A DNA stretch of 64,000 nt from Selaginella moellendorffii (lineage: Eukaryota; Streptophyta; Lycopodiopsida; Selaginellales; Selaginellaceae), in assembly GCF_000143415.4 (NCBI RefSeq), contig NW_003314301.1, positions 287,300 to 351,299 on the forward strand, written 5' to 3'. Both the position numbers and the translations under genes were made by a program. Below are positions 55,148 to 64,000 of the stretch, piece after piece (the first letter of the stretch is position 1; each line of letters starts with the position of its first letter). The notes under the pieces are model-generated. The model made no database searches. It saw nothing but the letters and a program-made list of their open reading frames with translations, and was not told the DNA's origin.

Positions 55148-55233
55148 CTTAGGTAGGTTAAGTTCTTTACGGCCAGATAATGTAGGTTAACTGGCCACAA
55201 GCCTTAGGTAGGTTAAGTTCCTTGCCAGATAAT
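55148..55233 (+). repeat. Short tandem duplication
   Basis: A word of about 33 bp (TTAGGTAGGTTAAGTTC then CCAGATAATG) occurs twice, with a partial copy between. Confidence 0.7.
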
Positions 55234-55458
55234 GATTACTTTGAACTATGCAGGATATCCTATTTGGTCAAATAGTATGGCACGTAGGTTTACTAATAGG
55301 ATGCCATAGGTGCATTTCCTTCCTCCCACCAGCCAATGGACAACCACGTCACTGGGCCTGAGACCAGACGGCTGCACCTGCTCCCTATATATTGTGATGA
55401 TAATGGTGATGAGTGGTGATACTGCTAAAGTCAACAACGAAATATGTAGATACTGAAT

Positions 55459-57798
55459 TTATTTCCAGACTAATGGAAGCATGCGCTTCACAATATCCTC
55501 CTCCGTGCGAGTCATCTGCAGAACATGACCACTGGTGTTGAGCTTCAGCACATCCCGCATTGCGTCCACAACAGAATCCTCTAAAAGAAACGGGAACAGC
55601 TGACGAGACAGCCCGTAAATAACTATAGTCCGCCGAGCAGAACCTTCAACACTCACGCGATTGTCAGGCGAGCCGAGCTGGAAAACGAGACTAAGCATGA
55701 ACCCCACGCCATCAACACCAGCCTCGAGCTTCTCAACCGCTTCTGCTATGCCAGTCTTTCTGTCAGCTTCCCATTGTTTTGCCCGGATCCCAATCGCACC
55801 TTTGCTGCTTGGCAGAACGTTGTCAACGGCCTTTTGTCCGGGCTTGCACGTTAATGCTCGATAGTGTTGGGAGCACTCACTGATCAGGAGGGTATCCAAG
55901 CTTCCGTAAGTTGGTGAGAAGCTATTAAACTGGAGCTCAGCGTCCAAGTGAACTGTGCTTGCTAGACCGTCTGGAACCATTCCCAGCAGCGTAGTCAAGA
56001 ACTCTCGGAGTGTTATCTTCATTGTGTACATCACGTCCGTCTTGCCTTTGAGACACGTGAGCATGGCTAGCAGCACTAGTAACCTGGTAACCATCTTCCC
56101 CGGTGGACCACCAGTTACCACGCCTTCCTTGCACATCTTGGAGACGGACACAAGAATCTTGCGGAGCTTGTCCTTGTCAAGCAAGACTGGTGCTGCGGCT
56201 GATGCAAGAACCGGTTCAGCAGCATTAGAAACGTGAATTCGCTGTCTGTCGTCGGAAATCCAGGATGCCGTCATCATATGATATGCCATGCCGAGCTCCA
56301 CCACCTTGGACCATGATGCAACCTCCACTCCAATAGTGCACCCGAGAACACCAACCACCATCTCATCTTTCAGTTCCTCCTCCAGGTTAAGCTTGTCCTT
56401 CGCAAGGCTCAGTAACTCTTCAGGACTGCATCCTCGGTCGATAAAAGCGCGCCACAGAGGCCTTCCAAGGCGGAAGACAGATTTTGCTGCACCAGGCTCA
56501 GGAGGCGCCGCTGTCCCTGTTAACCAAAACGGCTTGAACAGCTTAGAGTCTCGAGAGCGCACTTTTCTTGTCGGATCCAAGGCTTTCGCTGGCGCAAAAC
56601 CTGACAAGCGCGGATTCGTACCAAGCATTACTGCCCAAAGACCAGAAAATGCTGTGCCGAGAACCCGCCTTAAAAGTGTGAATCCAGTCTCCATTTCATC
56701 CGCCAACTCAGTATCCGCTAACGTACTAGCCTCGTCAAAGCAAAACAACACCTTCAGACGTTTGCCGTCGGGTCCCGCAACGCCAAGCACAGGCAACTTT
56801 TCGATGGCAGCCTTCAAGGCTCTCTCCACAGTATCGTATGCATGCTTTTCCCCCTTAAGAAATTCTGTGGTCCGACGCTCAAACGTTATCGGGCCGGGCT
56901 CCTCCTGCGCCTCCATTGCGGAGTCTTCAAGACGCTTCAGACACCTTGGCATTTTGTCATGTATCGTGGCTGCTATAGAAAACCCATGCTCAGGATGCGT
57001 CTGCTTCAAAATCCAGAGACCAGGGTTAGGACCTGTGCCTTTAGCGTTTCCAGTAACGTCGCTATCAGACTCCAGAACGCCTCGCACAGCTTCATCGGTT
57101 TCGCTATCAGACTCAGGAATGCCTGCGGCGCATTGTTCAGAGCCTCCCCCAACATACTCTCCGAGAGCCTCAATGCTGGCGATTAGAAACGCAGCCATCT
57201 TGAGTGCCGTTGCGTCTCTCGTACAGATCCAGTCGGCCAAATGTGGAGTTCGGCCGGGCATTCCAGCCGAGTCAACCTTCATGCAGGAGACATAGATGGT
57301 GTACAAGCCTTTCCTGTGAAGCTCACACACGAGCCTTGACTTCCCCCAGCCGCTGCTCTGCACCACAGCAAAGTACGGCGCAAGATACCTGGAGCCGGGC
57401 GTTATCCAGGTCTCGTAATCCTGCTCGATCTTACGCCACAGCTCCTCCAGTATGTCCATGTCCTGAAGCGGATAGTCGAAGAAAGCTTTCTGTGCTATCC
57501 CCATGCCCGGCGCTGCTTCTCTGCGAGGCCGCCGCATGCGGACGTTGCTAGCTTTGTTCTCATTCATGCTATCCACCGCAGCCAGAAATTCCTCCCTAGT
57601 GCTGAAATTTGCTAGCCGCATTCGCTCATTTCCGTTCTCGTACAGCCAATCCGCAACTGCTTCTACGTCCCCAGATGCAAAATTCGATCGCACCCATGAA
57701 GCGGTAGCGCTCAAGTGCCTGAGGTCGTTCACAGTTGGAGGCCTGAAACTTGCTGATTCAAAGATCTCCCTCGCCCGTTTCACCATGGCCGCCGACAA
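55459..57798 (-). CDS. Intronless P-loop NTPase, Crinkler-associated type
   Basis: One exon, 779 residues, the longest open frame in the window. The P-loop is FAVVQSSGWGKSRLVCELHR (SSGWGKS at 148-154). Walker B is LKVLFCFDEA (348-357), followed by GFTLLRRVLG and a sensor-like strand AVMLGTNPRLSGFAP (389-403). An acidic tandem-like insert (ESDSETDEAV, ESDSDVTG) sits at about 229-250. The (S)SGxGKSRxxxEL, FDEA, LRRxL and T/N-P...FAP order is what I know from NTPase modules linked to Crinkler (CRN) and RHS-type proteins of oomycetes, fungi and other eukaryotes. An N-terminal region of about 100 residues has no signal peptide. Function in a plant is unknown. The start at 57,798 is the first ATG of the frame, with a second Met at residue 5. 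Confidence 0.7.
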   Translation of the reverse strand: MSAAMVKRAREIFESASFRPPTVNDLRHLSATASWVRSNFASGDVEAVADWLYENGNERMRLANFSTREEFLAAVDSMNENKASNVRMRRPRREAAPGMGIAQKAFFDYPLQDMDILEELWRKIEQDYETWITPGSRYLAPYFAVVQSSGWGKSRLVCELHRKGLYTIYVSCMKVDSAGMPGRTPHLADWICTRDATALKMAAFLIASIEALGEYVGGGSEQCAAGIPESDSETDEAVRGVLESDSDVTGNAKGTGPNPGLWILKQTHPEHGFSIAATIHDKMPRCLKRLEDSAMEAQEEPGPITFERRTTEFLKGEKHAYDTVERALKAAIEKLPVLGVAGPDGKRLKVLFCFDEASTLADTELADEMETGFTLLRRVLGTAFSGLWAVMLGTNPRLSGFAPAKALDPTRKVRSRDSKLFKPFWLTGTAAPPEPGAAKSVFRLGRPLWRAFIDRGCSPEELLSLAKDKLNLEEELKDEMVVGVLGCTIGVEVASWSKVVELGMAYHMMTASWISDDRQRIHVSNAAEPVLASAAAPVLLDKDKLRKILVSVSKMCKEGVVTGGPPGKMVTRLLVLLAMLTCLKGKTDVMYTMKITLREFLTTLLGMVPDGLASTVHLDAELQFNSFSPTYGSLDTLLISECSQHYRALTCKPGQKAVDNVLPSSKGAIGIRAKQWEADRKTGIAEAVEKLEAGVDGVGFMLSLVFQLGSPDNRVSVEGSARRTIVIYGLSRQLFPFLLEDSVVDAMRDVLKLNTSGHVLQMTRTEEDIVKRMLPLVWK

Positions 57799-58066
57799 CT
57801 AACCCTAAACCTGTTTGTAGGTATGTAAACAGTTCCGGGTTCGAAACCGGCTGTAAAAGTCATGACTCTTGCCAATTCCATTCCCGGAGCGCACTGCCGG
57901 TTCTGCACGTTGCGATCCATGAAAAGATTTTTTCAGCAATACCACACACAGGTAAACTCACTTTTTTGTGCCACACTCAAAGTTTTGGCATCTCTCCTCA
58001 GATCATGCCTTAGTATTGGAATAGTTGGTCAATAAAATGGCTTGGGTTTGGTCAAGATTCCAACAG
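57799..58066. other. Upstream region of the NTPase gene
   Basis: No clear TATA box. A CCGG-GTTCGAAA-CCGG hairpin lies at about 57,834-57,849, about 35-50 bp before the ATG. Confidence 0.35.
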
Positions 58067-59455
58067 ATGCCAGCTTAGCTTCATGCTTTACCTCTGTTTA
58101 ATCAAGAAGCCGAGTAAGATGTATACCATTATATATGGATAAAAAAAACTATATTATTATATGCTACTTTATTATTGTTGTAAGTCTATACCATCCAAAC
58201 CGTGGAAACAGTAGAAGTCATATTTAATTAACATGGCATTTAAGGTGTGATGTGGAAATGTATGGATATTCCCTAGGAATTGTAATAGGAGAAATTGCAC
58301 TAGAGGATAGTAGAGATTTGAAAGAAATAAATGGGAGAGCTAGTTTCAATTTGGACCTATAAGACGTTCCCATGGAAACCATATCTTTATATAGGTCCTT
58401 TGTTAGTGTATTTGTCTCCATCTACTACCAAGTTGCATAAAACTTATTGTTAAAAAGCTACAGGAAACTCATTATATAGGGGCTTTGCAATGCTTAGTCT
58501 TTCACCAAGCAATGAATGTGGCATAGGTATAACAATTTTAGGAATGGAATCATGTGGTGGTTCCATGTTATCCAAGAGATAGAAAGTGAAAGTTTTTATA
58601 ATCTTGCCATCTAACATCTTTTCCAAGCTTGCAAAGGGGTTTGCTATTAGGCCAAGATCTTATTTTATAACATGTTACATGATTCTAATATGGCATGATT
58701 CTAATATGAAACTTTGACAAGATTGGAAAAATTCCAAGCAAGGCTATAAAAAGACTTGATGAGTCTTTATTTCTTAACAAATGGACTTGCATATGTAATG
58801 CATAACTACTGTCTTTACTGAAAGTGTGAAAGAGACCCTTTGTGAAAGATGAACTATGAGAGATTAATTCCTTTCCTCATAGAGTTTTGGTCATGCAAGG
58901 CAATTACTTAAGTCACTGTTACAAAACCATGAAAATCATGAATGGAGAATCCAAACCTTAATCATGGTTTAAGATTTCAAATGGAGTACATCATGAGATG
59001 GTTATCAATGATTTCTTCTACATGATTCTCAATATAGTTGTGAGAAGCAATTCTATACTATTTCAATTTGAAAATATAGCCTTCAATAGTAGTTAAAGCA
59101 AGCAAATAAATTATTCACAAATGCAAGTTTAGGTCTATTTCTTAGGGTATAAATTGGCTTGGCTAAGTTCAAGACATAATTATGCTCCTTAATTCAAGCT
59201 TCCCAAGAGGTTATCCATCTTAATACTATTCAAACCCCTCAAATATTTATAGAAATAGAGGTGCATTCTTGTTCATCCCTCCATATTTAAACCACAATGG
59301 ATCATATTTCAAATTGGTCACTTTGGTTGTTTATAGTAGAAAGGATTTTAGAATGTTTATAAGACCCAGATGTGGTTACAATAATGCCCTAGTATTAAGG
59401 ACAATGGATGCTTCATGCTTGAGGAAGAGATTCAACCACATAGAGATTCAACCAC
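58067..59455 (+). repeat. 1.39-kb tandem repeat, unit 1
   Basis: Begins ATGCCAGCTTAGCTTCATGC and ends GAGATTCAACCACAT. It is repeated directly by 59,456-61,916. AT-rich, non-coding. Confidence 0.85.
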
Positions 59456-61916
59456 ATGCCAGCTTAGCTTCATGCTTTACCTCTGTTTAATCAAGAAGCC
59501 GAGTAAGATGTATACCATTATATATGGATAAAAAAATTTATATTATTATATGCTACTTTACTATTGTTGTAAGCCTATGTTATCTAAACTGTGAAAACAA
59601 TCAAAGTCATATTTGATCAATATGGCATCTAGGGTGTGATGTGGAGATGCACAAATATTCCCTCAGAATCGTGGGAGGAAAAATTACACTAGAGGATAAC
59701 AAAAATCTAAAAGAAATTAGTGGGAGAGCCAATTATAAAAAAGAAGATGATGATAGGGAAGGGTTAGGCTGAACGTCACCCATTTTAAAATGTTTAACAG
59801 TTTAAAAGTGTTTAAAAGTGTTTATAAAGTGATCTTAAAGAGCATAAGTGCTAATGAAATTACACTTGGTATTTTGTGAGTTTTGAAGTGTTTTAAAGAG
59901 CTTTCTTTGTAACTCATGGTTAGCCACTAGTAACAAAACGTCCCTGAGCAATTTCATCAAGTAATCCTTTGTTATTTCTCTTGCAGTTGGCTAGATTCTT
60001 ACATGGGCATAGCACAATAAAATTTACATAACACTTCTTGGCCTCGGGTCTAACAAAGACTATTAAATCAAAGCGGCCAAAGGATAGCTGTAAACCCAAA
60101 TAGATTTTGGGAGCTAGGAATAGAGTGCCATCTTTTCTTAGCTAGGAAAGTTTTTAGTGAGTAGGGTTTCTTAAATTTTGGTGTGGGGAGACTGGCAACT
60201 AGAAATTGCATGTGCATCTGACTAAGCAGCCAATTGGGTCCTCAAATCTCTGTTTGGATCATAGTTACTCTTATGAGCAATAATCTTCACTTGAGAAATT
60301 GGCTTAGGTACATGTCCATAGAAGCTGGTAATTCTAAGACTTTAAACTCCTCTTTTCCATAAGATTCTAGCTAGATTGGTAGTGATTTCATGAGGGAAGA
60401 TTTCCATCCCCACTTATGCCTTGAACAAAATTTCTGCCAGGCAAGGGAGGAGTGAGTTGGGTGCGCTTGATGGATCTGGTTCACTGGACGCACATTGACG
60501 AGGTGCTGCCAATTCCTCGATTTCAAGAACTAAGTTTTGGGGGAATTGTGCTAGATTAGTGAACTTGCTTGTCTCCATCCTACTTCTTTGTGAGAGTTCC
60601 ATATTTAGCTCATCCTTCCTTTTGAAAGGCCAAATTCTTTGAGGGTATGGTGTGCAATTTGAACAATGGGAGCATATATTAAACACAATTAAATCAATAT
60701 GGAAAGTGATAAAGAAAACATTGTTGGCAGTTATTGTATGACCCATTAAATACATGGGAAGAATAGAAAAAAATATTATAAAATATTCTTTAGTGCAAGA
60801 AAATCATTCAATTTGGACCTATAGGATGTTGTCATGGAAATCATGTCTTTATATAAGTCCTTTGTTAGTGTATTTGTCTCCATCTTCTACTAAGTTGCAC
60901 AAAATTTATTGTTAGGAAGCCGTAGAAAACTCATTAAATAGGGGCTTTGCAATGCTTAGTCCTTCACCAAGCAATGAAGGTGGCATGGGTAAACATGCTA
61001 TAACAATTCTAAGAATGGAGTCATGTGGTGGTTCCATTTTATCCAAGAGATGGAAAGTGAAAGTTTTTATAATTTTGCCATTTAACATCTTTTCCAAACT
61101 TGCAAGAGGGTTTGCTATTAGGCCAAGATCTTATTCTATAACATACTACATGATTCTAATATGGCATAGTATCCAAAAAGCAAGTGAGTAGAAACTTTGA
61201 CAAAATTGGCAAAACTCTACCAAAGCAAGGCTATAGAAAGACTTGATGAGTCTTTACTCCTTAACAAAGACTCTATTCTTAGAATGCTGAAAGTGTGAAA
61301 GAGACCCTTCATGAAAGATGAACTATGAGAGATTAATTCCTTTCCTCATAGAGTTTTGGTCATGCAAGGCAATTATTTAAGTCATTGTTACAAAACCATA
61401 AAGATCATGAATGGAGAATCCAGACCTTAATCATGGTTTAAGATTTCAAATGGAGCTAAGATGGCTATCAATGATGTCTTCTACATGATTCTCAATATAG
61501 TTGTGAGAAGCAATTCTACACTATTTCACTTTAAAAAATATAGCCTTCAATGGTAGCTAAAGCAAGCAAATAAATTATTCACAAATGCAAGTTTAGCTTT
61601 GGATAAGGTATAGGGTTTGTGCCCTATTTTTTAGGGTATAAATTATTTTTTACCTGGCTAGGTTCAAGACTAATTCAAACTTCCCAGGAAGTCATCCATC
61701 TTAATACTATTCAAACCCCTCAAATATTTATAAAAAAAGAGGTGCATTCTTGTTCATCCCTCCACAATGGATCATATTTCAAATTGATCACTTTGGTTGC
61801 TTATAGTAAAATGGGTTTTAGAATGTTTATAAGACCCAGATGTGGTTAGAATAATGTTCAAGTATTAAGAACAATAGATACTTCATACTTGAGGAAGAGA
61901 TTCAACCACATATTGA
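59456..61916 (+). repeat. 1.39-kb tandem repeat, unit 2 (interrupted)
   Basis: Direct copy of unit 1, diverged, split by about 1.08 kb of foreign sequence (59,732-60,806). The flank words GGGAGAGC and TTCAATTTGGACC are adjacent in unit 1. Confidence 0.85.
59732..60806. mobile_element. Insertion of about 1.08 kb in tandem unit 2
   Basis: Present in unit 2 but not unit 1. Ends AT-rich, with a small GTTTAAAAGT tandem near 59,798-59,825. A minus-strand open frame of 113 codons (60,414-60,755) has no recognised domain. No terminal repeats or clean target duplication found. Confidence 0.45.
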
Positions 61917-63050
61917 TGTTTGTGAGTAAAAGTTCTAACATAATAACAACTGTACCACAAATATGCAATCTCTTATTCTTGCTAATGCAGCAATCTCTTC
62001 AAAGGCCAATAAGCATAATAACAAATGCTCTTAGTGGGCATTTATCAAATCTATAGAATATTCACCTTTAGTTTAAATATATTTATAAGTGTTTTAGAAG
62101 TAACTTATGAATAAGAGTGATTACCTCCTTTCAACCCACCACACCACATTCATCCCAGATGTATGAACCAGAATTTTTGGTATGTGCTCCTCACAATGTC
62201 ATTTCATACTTCAACCAAGGATCATCAAAGTCACATACATTGATGCAAGTTGTGTATGCATGGAGACCAAAGATGGAACTCCAAAGCATATGCAAAAGAA
62301 AACAAGTAAACACCCAATTAATCATGCATGACTTTTCTCAATTGTTGTTGCAAGTTTGTTGGCAAGTTTTTGAAAATTAGAGTGACACCATTAGCTTGGA
62401 AGAGTCAAGGATGAGTGCTCTTTTTTGGCAAAAGGTGGCAATTATAAATATAGTTGCATTGCTAGGTTCTATGGATTTCTTGTAAGTATGAGTAAAATAT
62501 TTTCTGCCTATACTTGCGTTCTTGCTCTTGTCTACAAAATAGTAACCCCTTCAAAATAGACTAAATTATTACTTAATCAAGCTAAAGAAAAACTTGAAAA
62601 AGAGAGAGAGTTAAAAGCATATTGAGTACATCTCAATGAAGTAGAGGAGATTAGAAATCTTAATACAACTTTGACGGTTATCCAAAATACATGAATTTAT
62701 ATGCTACTCCTCCTTAGCAACATCAGCATATAGAAAACACTTCTACTTCAGTTAGGAGTAGAGGAACACAAAACAATTGGAGTGATTCCCTAGGTAGAAG
62801 AGTTAAATATATAACCCTTACCCTTTGACAGTGATTTAGGTTTCTTTATGAACTAAATATTTGTTTTGCCTATACTAATTGCTAAATAGAGCATTTTTTA
62901 TCAAATTGTAATAAGTATAATAACAATTGTAGAAATGACAATAAGCACCATCATCACATATCTATCCTTTTCTGGAATTAAAAGAAAAGCTCCATAACTG
63001 TATATTGAACAATACATAAAAGCAATTAAATTTAATTAAGTAGATGGGCA
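61917..63050. other. Intergenic, no gene recognised
   Basis: AT-rich. Possibly the 5' part of the retroelement relic that follows. Confidence 0.35.
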
Positions 63051-63084
63051 AGAAAAGAATCTTTTCCTCTATATACTCAAAAGA

Positions 63085-63660
63085 AAAGCCAAAAATTGGT
63101 ACTATGACAATAAAGTTAAAAAATTTGTCATATTTGATGAGTCAACAAAATTTTTCTTTAAAGCTTTCTTCATGGAAACAAATCTAGGAGAAAACTATGA
63201 TGAGTTACAAGAGTTTCATCAAGGAAAATCTGAAATAATTAAAGAATATACAATTCGATTTAACAAGCATTTTAAGCATTGTAAAGACTTAGTTTTAGAT
63301 AGAATGCGCCAACGCCTATACATATCATGAATATGCAATAAAAAGAGCTTATGTAGATTTCAATGACTTGAAAAAAGCTATAATTGCCTACCAAGATATC
63401 ATAAAACAATATGACATGGTAGATATGGTAAAGTCAGATGAAAAAAAAACTCTTATAGATAAAGAAATTAGTCATTTAAGAAACCTCAAATTGCAAACTA
63501 ATTTTAAATAAGGGATTTTGTGCACCAGATACAAAAATGAAAGCTATAGCAAAGAAGAATGCAAATTCTAGCTAATTAAGTGCCAAATTTATGAAAAAGA
63601 GGGGCATTTAGCTAAAGAATGTAGAATCTTGTTTAAACAATTAGTAAGCTAATAAGCTTT
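63085..63660 (+). mobile_element. Decayed LTR-retroelement gag
   Basis: A frame with FFKAFFMETNLGENYDELQE, FHQGKSEIIKEYTIRFNKHF and a later YVDFNDLKKAIIAYQDIIKQ fits a retrotransposon gag capsid. About 63,570-63,630 has CQIYEKEGHLAKEC, a CCHC zinc knuckle in which the second Cys is Tyr. Stops interrupt the parts. The element runs out of the window, and its LTRs and pol were not seen. Confidence 0.6.
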
Positions 63661-64000
63661 TTGAGTTGATAAAGCAATATGTAGGTAAAATTATCCACTT
63701 AACAATAAAATTTTTATAGAAGGAATAATTACAATAATAATCAAAATGCCAAACATGAATACCCATGCATTGACATGCAAGGTGACTATTGAGATTATCT
63801 GTCTAAGGGTAATTTTGAAATTATTTACCTAGCTGTGAGGAAAATAAGCCTAAAGACTATAATTGGCCTAGAAAATATGATTAGTATAGAGGTTACAATA
63901 AGCTTAGAGATTATGAAAGGCCAAAAGAGTATGATTAAACTAACACTTTTACTTGCTATCCTAAGCTATATAATCAAACTAAATCATCAAGAAAGAATGA

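Noticed and set aside
56288-57295. 335-codon plus-strand frame opposite the NTPase
   Set aside because: Antisense shadow of the NTPase exon. The minus strand has P-loop and Walker B motifs, while the plus frame is Ser/Pro-rich without domains.
57834-57849. T-arm-like GGGTTCGAAACC before the NTPase gene
   Set aside because: Only a 4-bp stem with an 8-nt loop, and no A-box or acceptor stem nearby. Not enough for a tRNA or SINE.

Overview
This is nuclear DNA of a land plant, most likely a lycophyte of the Selaginella moellendorffii type. That is an inference from a thioredoxin-like 3-3, an AP-2 alpha adaptin, a plant matrixin and a TBL protein, all with very short introns (about 45-100 bp) and GC-rich exons set in AT-rich spacers, and from the large families of decayed gene copies. 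No organism label was available.

Bases 1-21,600 are a recently amplified segment of about 7 kb present three times. U1 (about 1-5,395) is inverted relative to U2 (about 5,942-13,480). U2 is followed in direct orientation by U3 (about 14,050-19,080). Each unit holds an intronless 347-residue MpaB/rubber-oxygenase-like (DUF2236) gene (1,317-2,360 minus; 11,025-12,068 plus; 17,856-18,899 plus), whose protein is the same in all three wherever it can be read. It also holds its TATA promoter, a truncated methylesterase exon head to head with it, and an unrecognised multi-exon gene ('gene A') in different stages of decay. A 100-N assembly gap removes the start of the second copy.

Bases 21,600-27,070 are repeat-rich: a tRNA-like SINE candidate, inverted repeats, a GH95 alpha-L-fucosidase pseudogene and PPR fragments. 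Bases 27,070-37,850 are an old inverted duplication centred near 35,556. Both arms carry the same order (MpaB fragment, methylesterase fragment, poly(A)-binding-protein MLLE fragment, AT-rich tail). A 4.4-kb Ty3/gypsy element with 174-bp LTRs, lacking reverse transcriptase, later inserted into the left arm.

Bases 39,300-51,220 are a compact gene island: a near-perfect hairpin, a tRNA-Gly(GCC)-like relic, a matrix metalloproteinase, a conserved CxxC/DHMPPN membrane protein, a membrane-anchored methyltransferase (tail to tail with the previous gene, 1 bp apart), AP-2 alpha with an unusual long C-terminal tail, thioredoxin-like 3-3 only 59 bp downstream, and a TBL gene carrying two apparent frameshifts.

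Bases 51,220-64,000 are mostly non-coding repeats. They enclose one intronless 779-residue P-loop NTPase (55,459-57,798 minus) whose motifs resemble Crinkler-associated NTPases of oomycetes and fungi. A 1.4-kb tandem duplication and a decayed retroelement gag follow. The most unusual items are the intronless NTPase, the inverted and tandem MpaB amplification with a conserved protein, the gene-fragment palindrome and the AP-2 alpha tail.
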